This document shows, piece by piece, positions 27,158 through 34,978 of a stretch of 64,000 nt of DNA (position 1 is the stretch's first letter; every line of letters starts with the position of its first letter). Source of the stretch: Mycolicibacterium gilvum (GTDB lineage Bacteria; Actinomycetota; Actinomycetes; Mycobacteriales; Mycobacteriaceae). The stretch spans positions 5,208,001 to 5,272,000 of the forward strand of contig NZ_UGQM01000001.1 in the NCBI RefSeq assembly GCF_900454025.1, read 5' to 3'. The notes under the pieces were generated by a model. That model was not told the origin of the DNA. It ran no database searches and saw only the letters and a program-made list of their open reading frames with translations. Position numbers and translations under genes: made by a program.

Positions 27158-29179
27158 ATGAAGCGCCGTGGCATTCGGGTCCTGTCAGCGATGTTGATCC
27201 TCGTCGCTCCGTCCCTGTCCGCGGGATTGCACTCCGGGGTGGCGCACGCGCAGCCAGACGTCGCCGCAGAAGCCGCCGCAGCTCCAGGCCTTCGCCTTCC
27301 CTGGCGAGCTCTCGGGCTGGAACCGGAGACCTTCCTCGGCGCGGACAGCAGTACGAGTTTCGTGATACCGGTCCCCCCGGGTCTGACGCCGACACGTCTT
27401 CAGGGACTCGTGCACGCGCCCATGAACATCGAGTCGAGCTTCCTGGAGGTCAAAGACGGGGACGGAAGGTTCCTTGCGGCCGTCGATCTCCCCCGGGCGA
27501 GTTCGGCGCAAGCGGTCACCCCGCTGGACGTCGATATCTCCGCAGCGCAGGTCCGCGCCGAGGCGGCTGATCTCACTTTGACGGTGAGGCCGCTCGACAA
27601 TGCCGATCAGTTCTGCGGACCGTTGCAGCAGGTGCACATCAGTGACCTCGCGACGGTCTTCACCGGCGCCGAGTCCTCAGCGGCCACCATTGCGAACTTC
27701 TTTCCGCCTGTCCTCGAGCGGGCGGTCATCTACGCGCCTGACGACGCCGACTCAGCGGAACAGCAGGCGGCTCTGACACTGGCGTCGACGGTTACGCAGC
27801 TCTATCGCCCGCAACCGGTGGAGGTCCGGGTGGTCAATCATCCGCGCGGCGCGACCCCGCCCCCGGCCGGACAACTCGGGCGTGCCGTGGTGGTCGAGAC
27901 CGGTGGACAAGCCGGCCTCGACGTCAGGGCACCCGGAAGTCCGGGAGCCTACCTACGGGTCGCTGGTCAGGGGGACGAACTCTCGACGCAGGTGTCACTT
28001 CTGGTCAACCAGCTCCAGTCCCTCGTTCAGACCGCGTCGTCCAGGATCGACGCGGCCGGATCCGTAGAGCCCGCCCGGTTGGACAGTCCGACCTTCGGTC
28101 AGTTGGGTATGACCGGCAGAACCGATGTTCTTCGCACCGGGAGTTTGAGGGTGGCGACAGACCGCTCAACCCTTGGTGGCCGGATCGACAAGGTCACGGT
28201 GAACTTGAAGGCCGATTACACCCCGGTGCCGACCGACGATTCCGCAAGTGTCGTGATCCGTTCCGACGATGTCGTGGTGTACCGGACTGCGCTCGACAAC
28301 TCCGGACGTCTCGACGCGACGTTCGACATGAGCAGCCAGACTTTCGGCCAGTGGCTCAATCTCGACTTCGCCCTCACGTATACGCCGCAGGAATCGTGCG
28401 GGCCCTTCATTGCGCCCATCACCTTCCAGGTCGATCCGCAGTCGACGCTGACGATCAGCCGCGGCGGGCCGCCCCTCCACGGTTTCGGGGCAGTGCCTTC
28501 AGAGTTCAGCCCACGCTTCCTTGTCGCTTTCGACGGGAGCAGCCCAAATCAACTGGCCTATGCCGCAGCAGTCGTCGTCTCCATCTCGCGACTCACCGGC
28601 GCGCCGTTGCTTCCCCGGGTAGTCGACCTCAAAACAGCGGTCGACGCGAAGGCAGGCGCGCTCATCGTCGCCCGAACCGGAGCACTGAAAGAAAGCTCGC
28701 TGAGTCCACCGCTCAGCGGTGAGGGCAGTTCGGTCGAAGTCGGCCTGCCCGTAGAACTCCGCGCGGATTTCGAGGATGGTCTCGGATCTATTCAGGCTTT
28801 CGCCGACCGACCCCGCGACCGCTCAGTTGTTCTGATCACGACGACAGATGCGTGGCCACTCGTGGATCCGCTCTTCAACTACCTAGGGCAACTCGAAGGC
28901 GGCTGGTCCGCCCTGACCGGCGACGTTCTCGCCGCAGGGACAGGGGGCGACCCCACCAACGTCGCGATCCGCGACGCCGCCGACCCCTCGCAAGGATCAG
29001 CTGTTGAGCAGGGCACCCACACGGACTTTGTGGGCAGGTGGGCTCCCGTCGGCGTTGCCGTTCTCATCGCCGTCTCAGTCGCCGCAATCGCCGCGTACCT
29101 ATGGTCGCGAAGGCGTAGGGCCGCAACCGTGAATGCGAACGGCAGTGAAACTTCCGACGCCCTCGAGGGCCGGAGTTAG
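27158..29179 (+). CDS. BcsB-like exported, C-terminally anchored polysaccharide protein
   Basis: 673 residues. Signal peptide to about residue 31 (LHSGVAHAQPD, AxA site), a long extracytoplasmic part, then one TM helix (PVGVAVLIAVSVAAIAAYLW, about 635-655) and a basic RRRRA stop-transfer. The extracytoplasmic part shows two alternating units: jelly-roll-like (SSTSFVIPVPPGL ... LVHAPMNIESSFLEV; DKVTVNLKADYTP ... LDFALTYTPQESCGPF) and Rossmann-like (TTTDAWPLVDPLF). That is the domain plan of the cellulose synthase subunit BcsB. A BcsA synthase is absent from the window, so it may serve another exported glycan. ATG 27158 has GAGG 7 nt upstream. It ends overlapping the convergent GT4 gene by 4 nt. 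Identification is by architecture. Confidence 0.6.
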   Translation: MKRRGIRVLSAMLILVAPSLSAGLHSGVAHAQPDVAAEAAAAPGLRLPWRALGLEPETFLGADSSTSFVIPVPPGLTPTRLQGLVHAPMNIESSFLEVKDGDGRFLAAVDLPRASSAQAVTPLDVDISAAQVRAEAADLTLTVRPLDNADQFCGPLQQVHISDLATVFTGAESSAATIANFFPPVLERAVIYAPDDADSAEQQAALTLASTVTQLYRPQPVEVRVVNHPRGATPPPAGQLGRAVVVETGGQAGLDVRAPGSPGAYLRVAGQGDELSTQVSLLVNQLQSLVQTASSRIDAAGSVEPARLDSPTFGQLGMTGRTDVLRTGSLRVATDRSTLGGRIDKVTVNLKADYTPVPTDDSASVVIRSDDVVVYRTALDNSGRLDATFDMSSQTFGQWLNLDFALTYTPQESCGPFIAPITFQVDPQSTLTISRGGPPLHGFGAVPSEFSPRFLVAFDGSSPNQLAYAAAVVVSISRLTGAPLLPRVVDLKTAVDAKAGALIVARTGALKESSLSPPLSGEGSSVEVGLPVELRADFEDGLGSIQAFADRPRDRSVVLITTTDAWPLVDPLFNYLGQLEGGWSALTGDVLAAGTGGDPTNVAIRDAADPSQGSAVEQGTHTDFVGRWAPVGVAVLIAVSVAAIAAYLWSRRRRAATVNANGSETSDALEGRS

Positions 29180-30303
29180 TCTCGGCCGCGCGGAGGGTGC
29201 CCACTGAGGTCGGAGGCCACCGCCTCAGCAGCTGACCGCAATGACAGCCCTGCCTGTCGTGATTCCACGTAAGCCCTTCCGCGGGAAGCCAGCTCAGCGG
29301 TTGCGTCTGCGTCGCGACAGTAGCGCCGAAGCAACTCAGCCAACGCACGGCGGTCGTACGGGTCGAAGTATGCAGCGCCATCACCACACGTCTCCCTCAG
29401 CGCGGCGATGTCCGAGGCAAGGACCGCGGTACGGGACGCCATCGCCTCGATCGGTGGCAACCCCGCACCTTCGTGCAGCGACGGCATGACGAGCAGGTCG
29501 GCTTGCGCCACCAGCGAGCGAAGGACGTCGAAGTCGAGGCGTCCCATGACGACGACCCGGTCGCCCATTGTCTCGGCGAGCCGGGTCACGCGCTCGTCGC
29601 CACCGCGCAGCGCCTCGCCGCTTCCGGCGATCACCAGTTTGTGAGGGACATCGCCGCTTACATCTCCGAACGCTTCCATCAGAAACGGTAGGTTCTTGTG
29701 CCACTTGGCGTTGCCGACGTAGAGCACGTAGGGGGCGGTCACAGGCGAAAGTCCGGGCTCGGCAGCGTCGAACCACTCCTCACCGACCGGGATCGGCGTC
29801 ACACAGGTACGCGCCGCAGGCGCGAACGCTTTGAGTGTGTCCACCGTCGCCTGCGACGGTGTGAAGATGAGACGGCTCCGCCGTGCATCGAGCGTGAGCA
29901 TCGTCCTGGCGTAGTACTTCCGGGCCGTACTCATTCCGCTGATCGTCTTGTCCATCACGTGCAGGGTGTCGTGCACGGTGACGAACAACTGCATCTTCCG
30001 GTGCGCCGGCCGCAGTGCGGTCAGCGGGAACGGATAATGCGGAACCCACAGGCCCCTCGGCCGCGCGGAGCGCACGGTCTGATCCCAAACCCGTTGCTCT
30101 GCCATGGAATACATCGGTGCCGTGGCCTGCTCGACAAGCACAGTAGTCGTGTCGCGAAGGGCCGGCGCGGTCTGCCGGCCGACCAGCACGCCGAGCGAGA
30201 GCCGACGCTCGGCGAACGTCTGCTCCAGCTCCGGAAGTAGCAGCCCGATGTAGGTCCCGATTCCGCTCTGCCGAATATGTCGGGCGTCGAAGAGCAGGTC
30301 CAT
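29176..30303 (-). CDS. Family 4 glycosyltransferase
   Basis: 375-residue GT-B glycosyltransferase. N-terminal acceptor domain (MDLLFDARHIRQSGIGTYIG, with the glycine loop GIGTY), donor domain from about residue 190: PYVLYVGNAKWHKNLPFLMEAF, KLVIAGSG, and the retaining GT4 signature SLHEGAGLPPIEAMASR (E-x7-E). The IRQSGIGTYIG opening is shared with WbaZ-like mannosyl- and rhamnosyltransferases. It starts 3 nt after the epimerase stop, so the two are one operon. Cytoplasmic, probably membrane associated. Sugar donor unknown. Confidence 0.85.
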   Translation of the reverse strand: MDLLFDARHIRQSGIGTYIGLLLPELEQTFAERRLSLGVLVGRQTAPALRDTTTVLVEQATAPMYSMAEQRVWDQTVRSARPRGLWVPHYPFPLTALRPAHRKMQLFVTVHDTLHVMDKTISGMSTARKYYARTMLTLDARRSRLIFTPSQATVDTLKAFAPAARTCVTPIPVGEEWFDAAEPGLSPVTAPYVLYVGNAKWHKNLPFLMEAFGDVSGDVPHKLVIAGSGEALRGGDERVTRLAETMGDRVVVMGRLDFDVLRSLVAQADLLVMPSLHEGAGLPPIEAMASRTAVLASDIAALRETCGDGAAYFDPYDRRALAELLRRYCRDADATAELASRGRAYVESRQAGLSLRSAAEAVASDLSGHPPRGRD

Positions 30304-30306
30304 CGG

Positions 30307-31260
30307 CTAGGTCAGGCGCCCTTCCAGATCGGGAAGGAAATCCGGGTTGCCCCACATCCGTTTGAGTGTCTCGTCCAGCTCGTGCTGCGGGCTCCATCCG
30401 AAGGTGTCGCGTATCCGGGTGATGTCGGCACCGAGGAACGGACGGTCGACCGCACGCATGCGTCGCTCGTCCTGCCGCACTTCGAAGTTCAGACCGAGGA
30501 CCGAACGCATCCGGTCGACGATCTCGTCGACCGAATACTGCTGTCCGCTACCGAGATTGACAACCTCGCAATGACCCGGCTCTGGGGCGGTGCCCAACGC
30601 GGCAGCGGCGAACCCGCTCGCGGCGTCCAGCACGTCGATGTAGTCGCGCTTGGGCCACGTGTTGCCGAGATAGATCGCCTCCGGGTTGTCCCGCAGCTGG
30701 ACGACGATGGCAGGTAGAAGATGCGGGTTCGTCTCGCCAGGACCGATGACGTTGAACAAGCGGACGATGACGCCGGAGAGATTCCTGCTCTCGGCGAGTG
30801 CCCGCAGGTAGACCTCACCCTGCTGCTTCGTGTAGCCATAGATGTCGACCGGCTCCACCACAGATTCGAGTTCACGATGGGCGGCTTCGTCCGGTCGGTA
30901 TACGGCACCACTGCTGGCGAACACAAAGCGGGTTCCCGGCGCGCAGGCGGCCAAGAGGTTCACCGTGCCTGTGACGTTGGTGGCCACGGCGTTGGCCGGG
31001 TCGCTGTCGCACTCGGGGATGTAGTGGATCGCCGCGAGGTGGACGATCACCTCTGGTGCGAAATCGTCGATCAACGCGCGCGTCGCCGCCGCATCGCGAA
31101 TGTCGACCCTGCGAAACGCGAATCCGTCCGGTTCCCCTTCCAGCCAGTCGGGCGTGCCGTACCGGAGCAGGTCGGCGACGAGCACTTCCGCACGGTCCTT
31201 GAGCGAGCGGACCAGTTGCTTGCCGACGAATCCGGCGCCGCCGGTGATCATTACCCGCAT
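30307..31260 (-). CDS. NAD-dependent sugar epimerase/dehydratase (extended SDR)
   Basis: 317-residue extended SDR acting on a nucleotide-activated sugar. N-terminal TGGAGFVGKQLV (GxxGxxG), an acidic ADLLRYG for NAD specificity, HLAAIHYIPECDSDP, the catalytic triad FASSGAVY (Ser) with YGYTKQQGE (Tyr-x3-Lys), and the sugar-nucleotide segment RLFNVIGPGETNPHLLP. UDP-glucose/galactose 4-epimerase, GDP-mannose 4,6-dehydratase or a related enzyme would all fit. ATG 31260 has the near-perfect AAGGAG site at 31264-31270 (minus strand). It supplies a precursor sugar to the island's transferases. The IS110 element lies directly upstream and may separate it from its native promoter. Confidence 0.85.
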   Translation of the reverse strand: MRVMITGGAGFVGKQLVRSLKDRAEVLVADLLRYGTPDWLEGEPDGFAFRRVDIRDAAATRALIDDFAPEVIVHLAAIHYIPECDSDPANAVATNVTGTVNLLAACAPGTRFVFASSGAVYRPDEAAHRELESVVEPVDIYGYTKQQGEVYLRALAESRNLSGVIVRLFNVIGPGETNPHLLPAIVVQLRDNPEAIYLGNTWPKRDYIDVLDAASGFAAAALGTAPEPGHCEVVNLGSGQQYSVDEIVDRMRSVLGLNFEVRQDERRMRAVDRPFLGADITRIRDTFGWSPQHELDETLKRMWGNPDFLPDLEGRLT

Positions 31261-31310
31261 GAACTCTCCTTAATCCGCTGATATAGATCGAGTTGGTCCT
31301 TCTCAAATGC
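31251..31310 (-). pseudogene. Possible 3' remnant of a gene cut by the IS element
   Basis: On the minus strand an open frame entering from the IS side reads EAFEKDQLDLYQRIKESSCG then TAA at 31251-31253, overlapping the epimerase start by 10 nt. Normal residue composition and the operon-like overlap suggest the last 20 or so codons of a gene whose 5' part was removed or displaced by the insertion. Short and unsupported by any match; chance is a fair alternative. Confidence 0.22.
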
Positions 31311-31398
31311 CTCCGGAGGTGTCAGGAAGGGATCTGTAACTGATTCCTTTCGGGGTCCGTGTGTTGACGCACGTGGACCTCCTGACACACCCCGGAGG
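31310..31398 (+). promoter_or_regulatory. Long hairpin masking the transposase ribosome-binding site
   Basis: CCTCCGGAGGTGTCAGGA (31310-31327) can pair with TCCTGACACACCCCGGAGG (31380-31398) with one or two interruptions, enclosing about 52 nt. The right arm contains GGAGG directly before the GTG start (31398), so readthrough transcripts from outside would hide the start region, a known way insertion sequences limit expression. Direct repeats of CCGGAGGTGT in the two arms are also present. Confidence 0.5.
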
Positions 31399-32621
31399 TG
31401 TTTGTTGTGTCTGTGCATGGAGCTCCAGTCACGTCGTCCACCATCGTCGTTGCCGTCGATGTCGGCAAGACTTCTGCAGTGTTTTCGGTGACCGACGCGG
31501 CTCGACATCGATTGCTCACGCCGTCGGAGTTCGCGATGAACCGGTCGGGTTTGATCGCTGCGACGACTCGCGTGATGGCCGCGGTGCCTGCGTCGGGGCA
31601 GGTCAAGGTCGCCGTGGAGGCTGCCGGCCATTATCACCGACCAGTGCTCGACCATCGGTGGCCCGAGGGGTGGGAAGTGGTGGAACTCAATCCCGCTCAT
31701 GTCGCCGAGCAACGCCGAGTGCAGGGCCGGCGACGGATCAAGACCGACGTCATCGACTTGGAGGCGATCACCGAACTCGTGCTGAGTGGACACGGTTGCT
31801 CGGTCGTCGACCGTGATGTCGTGATCGGCGAACTCAGTGCTTGGGCTGCGCATCGGAGCCGACGAGTGGCCACGCGCAGTGCGACGAAGAACCAGTTGCT
31901 CGGTCAATTGGATCGGGCGTTTCCCGGACTGACCCTGGCGCTGCCCGACGTGCTGGCCACCAGGATCGGCCGGCTGGTCGCCGCCGAATTCTCCGACCCG
32001 GCCCGTCTGGCAGGGCTCGGAGTCAGCCGGCTGATCCGGTTCGCCGCGACCCGGGATCTGCAGCTGCGTCGTCCGGTCGCGGAGCGTTTGGTCGCTGCGG
32101 CCCGCGATGCACTGCCGACCCGCGACGCGATGATCGCCCGCCAGATCCTGGCCGCCGACATGAACTTGCTGGCCGACCTCGACGACCAAATCCAATCCGC
32201 GGAGGCCGCACTGGGAGAGCTGCTACCGCGCAGCCCCTACGCGACGTTGACCTCGGTGCCGGGCTGGGGCGTGGTGCGGGTATCCAATTACGCTGCTGCC
32301 CTTGGTGACCCGAAGCGGTGGCCGGGACCGCGGCAAATCTATCGTGCGTCGGGGCTGTCTCCGATGCAGTACGAATCGGCGCACAAGCGCCGCGATGGCG
32401 GCATCAGCCGTGAAGGCAGCGTGGCGCTGCGCCGCGCCCTGATCGACCTCGGCATGGGCCTGTGGCTCAGTGAACCGGCAGCCAAGACCTACGCCCACGG
32501 GCTAAAGGACCGCGGCAAGCCCGGCGGCGTCGTCGCCTGCGCGTTGGCTCATCGTGCCAACCGCATCGCTCATGCACTGGTTCGCGACCACGCCACCTAC
32601 GAACCGACCCGCTGGGCCTGA
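31398..32621 (+). CDS. IS110-family transposase (DEDD)
   Basis: 407-residue recombinase. The N-terminal RuvC-like DEDD domain has Asp21 (VVAVDVGKTSA), Glu74 (VAVEAAGHYH), and Asp117/Asp120 (RRIKTDVIDLEAI). The C-terminal Tnp_20 domain has TLTSVPGWGVV, IYRASGLSPMQYES and DGGISREGSVALRRAL, with a conserved Ser (about 327, possibly 318) as the nucleophile candidate. All family motifs are present and the frame is intact, so the copy is probably functional. GTG 31398 is the furthest start; GTG 31407 and 31413 are alternatives. IS110 enzymes work with an element-encoded bridge/seek RNA (established), which directs attention to the flanks. Confidence 0.93.
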   Translation: MFVVSVHGAPVTSSTIVVAVDVGKTSAVFSVTDAARHRLLTPSEFAMNRSGLIAATTRVMAAVPASGQVKVAVEAAGHYHRPVLDHRWPEGWEVVELNPAHVAEQRRVQGRRRIKTDVIDLEAITELVLSGHGCSVVDRDVVIGELSAWAAHRSRRVATRSATKNQLLGQLDRAFPGLTLALPDVLATRIGRLVAAEFSDPARLAGLGVSRLIRFAATRDLQLRRPVAERLVAAARDALPTRDAMIARQILAADMNLLADLDDQIQSAEAALGELLPRSPYATLTSVPGWGVVRVSNYAAALGDPKRWPGPRQIYRASGLSPMQYESAHKRRDGGISREGSVALRRALIDLGMGLWLSEPAAKTYAHGLKDRGKPGGVVACALAHRANRIAHALVRDHATYEPTRWA

Positions 32622-32659
32622 ACCCCTGACACCCACCGCGAAAGGACCGAATCAGACCC

Positions 32660-32800
32660 TTCACAACCCCTGTCGGTAAGTGCCACGCTAAGAGGACGGG
32701 ACGAAGGGCCGGATCAGATGCCGTATCCGCTATGGCGGACCCACCGGGTCACGCCGAGGCTAGCTTGGCACCCGGCCCTTCGCCTTTACGGCAGCCCGAA
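32660..32800 (+). ncRNA. Candidate bridge (seek) RNA region of the IS110 element
   Basis: Downstream of the transposase lie interleaved complementary arms: GTGCCACGCTA (32680-32690) with TAGCTTGGCAC (32761-32771, one mismatch); CGAAGGGCCGG (32702-32712) with CCGGCCCTTCG (32772-32782, perfect); TGCCGTA (32719-32725) with TACGGCA (32787-32793, perfect); and small hairpins CCGC-TATG-GCGG and GACCC-ACC-GGGTC between them. The A-B-A'-B' order means a pseudoknot or alternative folds. Dense structure in the 3' flank is where IS1111-type elements carry the guide RNA. No transcript evidence. Confidence 0.4.
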
Positions 32801-32955
32801 CCACGCCAGATAACCCACCGAGGTTGCATACGTCAGCGTGGGCGCCAGGCACCCGCCCCCAACCCAGCAGCACCACCGACCGCACGAAATCACGCCCCGC
32901 CTCGGGACGTAGGCCCACTACGACCTTCAACACCCTTGACTCGCCCTACAGCCAG
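32801..32955. other. Non-coding C-rich stretch downstream of the IS element
   Basis: 155 nt without a supported gene, markedly C-rich on the plus strand. It may be the rest of the IS right end or remnant of displaced operon DNA between the GT4 gene and the epimerase. Nothing else recognised. Confidence 0.35.
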
Positions 32956-34059
32956 CTAGCGGTGGCCCGCTACAGAGCAGGCGTGCTTCTCCAGCGTTTC
33001 CGCAACCTGGTTCCAATCGAGCGATGTCGCACCGCGCAGGCCGGCTTCCGAGAAGCCTTCCCAATCGTCCTTCGCTGTGGCCGCCACCATGGCATCTGCG
33101 AAATCGGCCGGTTCGGTGCCGCAAACAATGCCGGACCCGTACTGCCTGACCACGTCCCGGCCGCCGTTCTCGGAAAAGTCCGCGGTCACCACCGGTGTCC
33201 CGCTTGCCATCGCCTCGGCGATGACTCTCGGGAAACCCTCACGGCGACTGGGCATCCCGAGTAGCGCCGAGTGGGCCAGAAGTTCGATCTTCTCTGCCTC
33301 GTCGACCGAGCCGAGGACCCTGATGCGCGAGGCGACGGGCGACTGCGCGGCATAGCTCACGATCTCCTCCCGCGCCGGGCCGTTACCGGCGATCACCAGA
33401 TCACCGGGGAAGCCACGATCGGCCGCGAGTGCGAACGCATCGACCAGCAGCGTCAAATTCTTGTGTGGCGCGAGCCTCCCGACGTACAGAATCCCGGAGC
33501 GCTCAGCACGGGGAGTGGACCGGTATCGCGCGGCAACGATACCGCTCGGTAGGACACCGCAATCCCGACCGGACTGTGAGCGGATAGCGATGGCGACCGC
33601 CTCGCTGACGGCGAAGTTCATCCCGACCCACTTGGGCAGCTGCGATTGCAGCAATCTGAACAGGCGGTCCTCGCGAATCTCGCACCAGTGCACAGCACTG
33701 CGAGCGCGAATCTTTCCGGGCAGCGCCGGGATGTGCATCAAGGGCCACTGGTTCATCAGGATGAAGTCGTGCTCCCCACGGGCCGCCATCCTGCGCACAT
33801 CGGCGCTGAACTTCGTGATGTCCGTCCAGTCCCGGCGCAGCGCGGCGATCTTGGGCGACATGTACCGGCCTCTGTTGGTGTGCCGCAACACCCGCACGCC
33901 GTTGATCATCTCGTCAGAAGGCAGCCCTGGTTCATGGCCGATGCAGTGGACGTCGACCTGGTGGCCACGCCGCACCATCGCCTCGGCGAGCTCCTGGAAG
34001 AACACTTCCTGACCGCCGACATGAGGAAAGTACAGCTCGGTGAGGAAAGCGAACTTCAT
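32956..34059 (-). CDS. Family 4 glycosyltransferase
   Basis: 367-residue GT-B enzyme. N-terminal KFAFLTELYFPHVGGQEVFFQ (GG loop), donor-binding domain from about residue 185: RSGILYVGRLAPHKNLTLLVDAFA, DLVIAGNGPAREEI, RIRVLGSVDE and the GT4 motif PSRREGFPRVIAEAMASGTPVV (E-x7-E). It belongs to the same polysaccharide island and strand as the epimerase and GT4 genes beyond the IS, so it was probably the first gene of that operon before the insertion. The 207-nt region upstream (34060-34266), divergent from the GAF gene, should contain its promoter; none is obvious. Substrate unknown. Confidence 0.86.
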   Translation of the reverse strand: MKFAFLTELYFPHVGGQEVFFQELAEAMVRRGHQVDVHCIGHEPGLPSDEMINGVRVLRHTNRGRYMSPKIAALRRDWTDITKFSADVRRMAARGEHDFILMNQWPLMHIPALPGKIRARSAVHWCEIREDRLFRLLQSQLPKWVGMNFAVSEAVAIAIRSQSGRDCGVLPSGIVAARYRSTPRAERSGILYVGRLAPHKNLTLLVDAFALAADRGFPGDLVIAGNGPAREEIVSYAAQSPVASRIRVLGSVDEAEKIELLAHSALLGMPSRREGFPRVIAEAMASGTPVVTADFSENGGRDVVRQYGSGIVCGTEPADFADAMVAATAKDDWEGFSEAGLRGATSLDWNQVAETLEKHACSVAGHR

Positions 34060-34266
34060 GGGCGATCACTCGCCCGCGCCACTGGCATCAGTCCAGTCCC
34101 CCTCGCCCCGAATCGAAGCCCGATGCTACCCGGGCACATCGAATCCGGAAGACGTTTGCTGAGTGTCGTCATCACCCACCGCCCGTGAGGTGTCACGAGT
34201 GCACGCTCCCCGGCATTCGACTTCAACCAGGTACGTGGCCAGACATGCTCGATTATCGTTGCGAAG

Positions 34267-34962
34267 GTGACCTCCCTATCGGGCTTCGACGACTGGCTCA
34301 ACCGCTTGGTGGACGAGCAGGCGGCCCTCGCCGGTCAGACGGTGCCCGACTACGTCGCCCAGGCGGTGGCCACCCGACTGATGGGTGACATCAAGCGCCG
34401 CGACGAGGAGATGGCCGTCTTCTTCGAGCATCTCTCCGAGGTCGGCATCGTTCTTCCCCAGGAGACCAGCGGCCCCAACCCGGTCGTCGTCGACCCCGAG
34501 CGGTTGGAGGCGCTGCGCGCGACCGGGCTGCTGGACGCTCCCCGGGATGTCGCGTTCGACCGCATCGCCGACATGGCGGCCACCGCGCTGGGCGCCCCGG
34601 GCGCGGCGATCACCCTCGTCGACATCGACCGGCAGTTCTTCGTCGCGATGCACGGTGCTGCGACGGACGCACCCGACGCCCGGGAGACACCGCTGGCGCG
34701 ATCGGTGTGTCAGTACGCCGTCGCTGCAGGGCAACCTCTGGTCGTCACCGACGCGCGCACCGACCCGGTCTTGAAGTACAACCCGGCCGTCACCGACGGG
34801 ACCGTGGTCTCGTACCTCGGCATCCCGCTGATGGACAGCGGCCAGCACGCGATCGGCACACTGTGCGTCTGGGACACCATCCCTCGGGACTGGACCTCGG
34901 GGCACGTGACCACCCTGCGGGATCTCGCGCATCTGGCGTCTGCCCGCATCTTCGACGAATAG
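34267..34962 (+). CDS. GAF-domain protein
   Basis: 231-residue cytoplasmic protein. Residues 1-65 are a helical N-terminus (FDDWLNRLVDEQAALAGQTV ... DIKRRDEEMAVFFEHLSEVG). Residues about 80-230 are a GAF domain: RLEALRATGLLDAPRDVAFDRI, DIDRQFFVAMHG, the SVCQYAVAAGQPLVVTDAR core and YLGIPLMDSGQHAIGTLCVWD. This GAF subgroup often stands alone or at the N-terminus of sensors; here no output domain follows. Ligand unknown (cyclic nucleotide, haem or redox signals are possible). GTG 34267 is the chosen start. Convergent with the steroid SDR gene, 16 nt apart; the link to either neighbour cluster is unclear. Confidence 0.8.
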   Translation: MTSLSGFDDWLNRLVDEQAALAGQTVPDYVAQAVATRLMGDIKRRDEEMAVFFEHLSEVGIVLPQETSGPNPVVVDPERLEALRATGLLDAPRDVAFDRIADMAATALGAPGAAITLVDIDRQFFVAMHGAATDAPDARETPLARSVCQYAVAAGQPLVVTDARTDPVLKYNPAVTDGTVVSYLGIPLMDSGQHAIGTLCVWDTIPRDWTSGHVTTLRDLAHLASARIFDE

Positions 34963-34978
34963 CGCGCGACGAACCGGA

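Larger units (their letters stand above)
31310..32800 (+). mobile_element. IS110-family insertion sequence (ends approximate)
   Basis: One transposase gene plus short flanks. GGTGTCAGG at 31318-31326 recurs inverted as CCTGACACC at 32625-32633. CTGATTC..CTTTCG at 31340-31351 recurs inverted as CGAAAGGACCGAATCAG at 32639-32655. These imperfect subterminal inverted repeats are as in the IS1111 subgroup. Exact ends and target duplication cannot be fixed, as the family usually makes none. The element sits between a GT4 gene and the epimerase of the same minus-strand operon, in opposite orientation to them. Confidence 0.6.

Noticed and set aside
31251..32195. 314-residue minus-strand gene across the transposase
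   Set aside because: It is antisense to an intact transposase with full DEDD motifs; only its last 20 or so codons outside the IS merit note.
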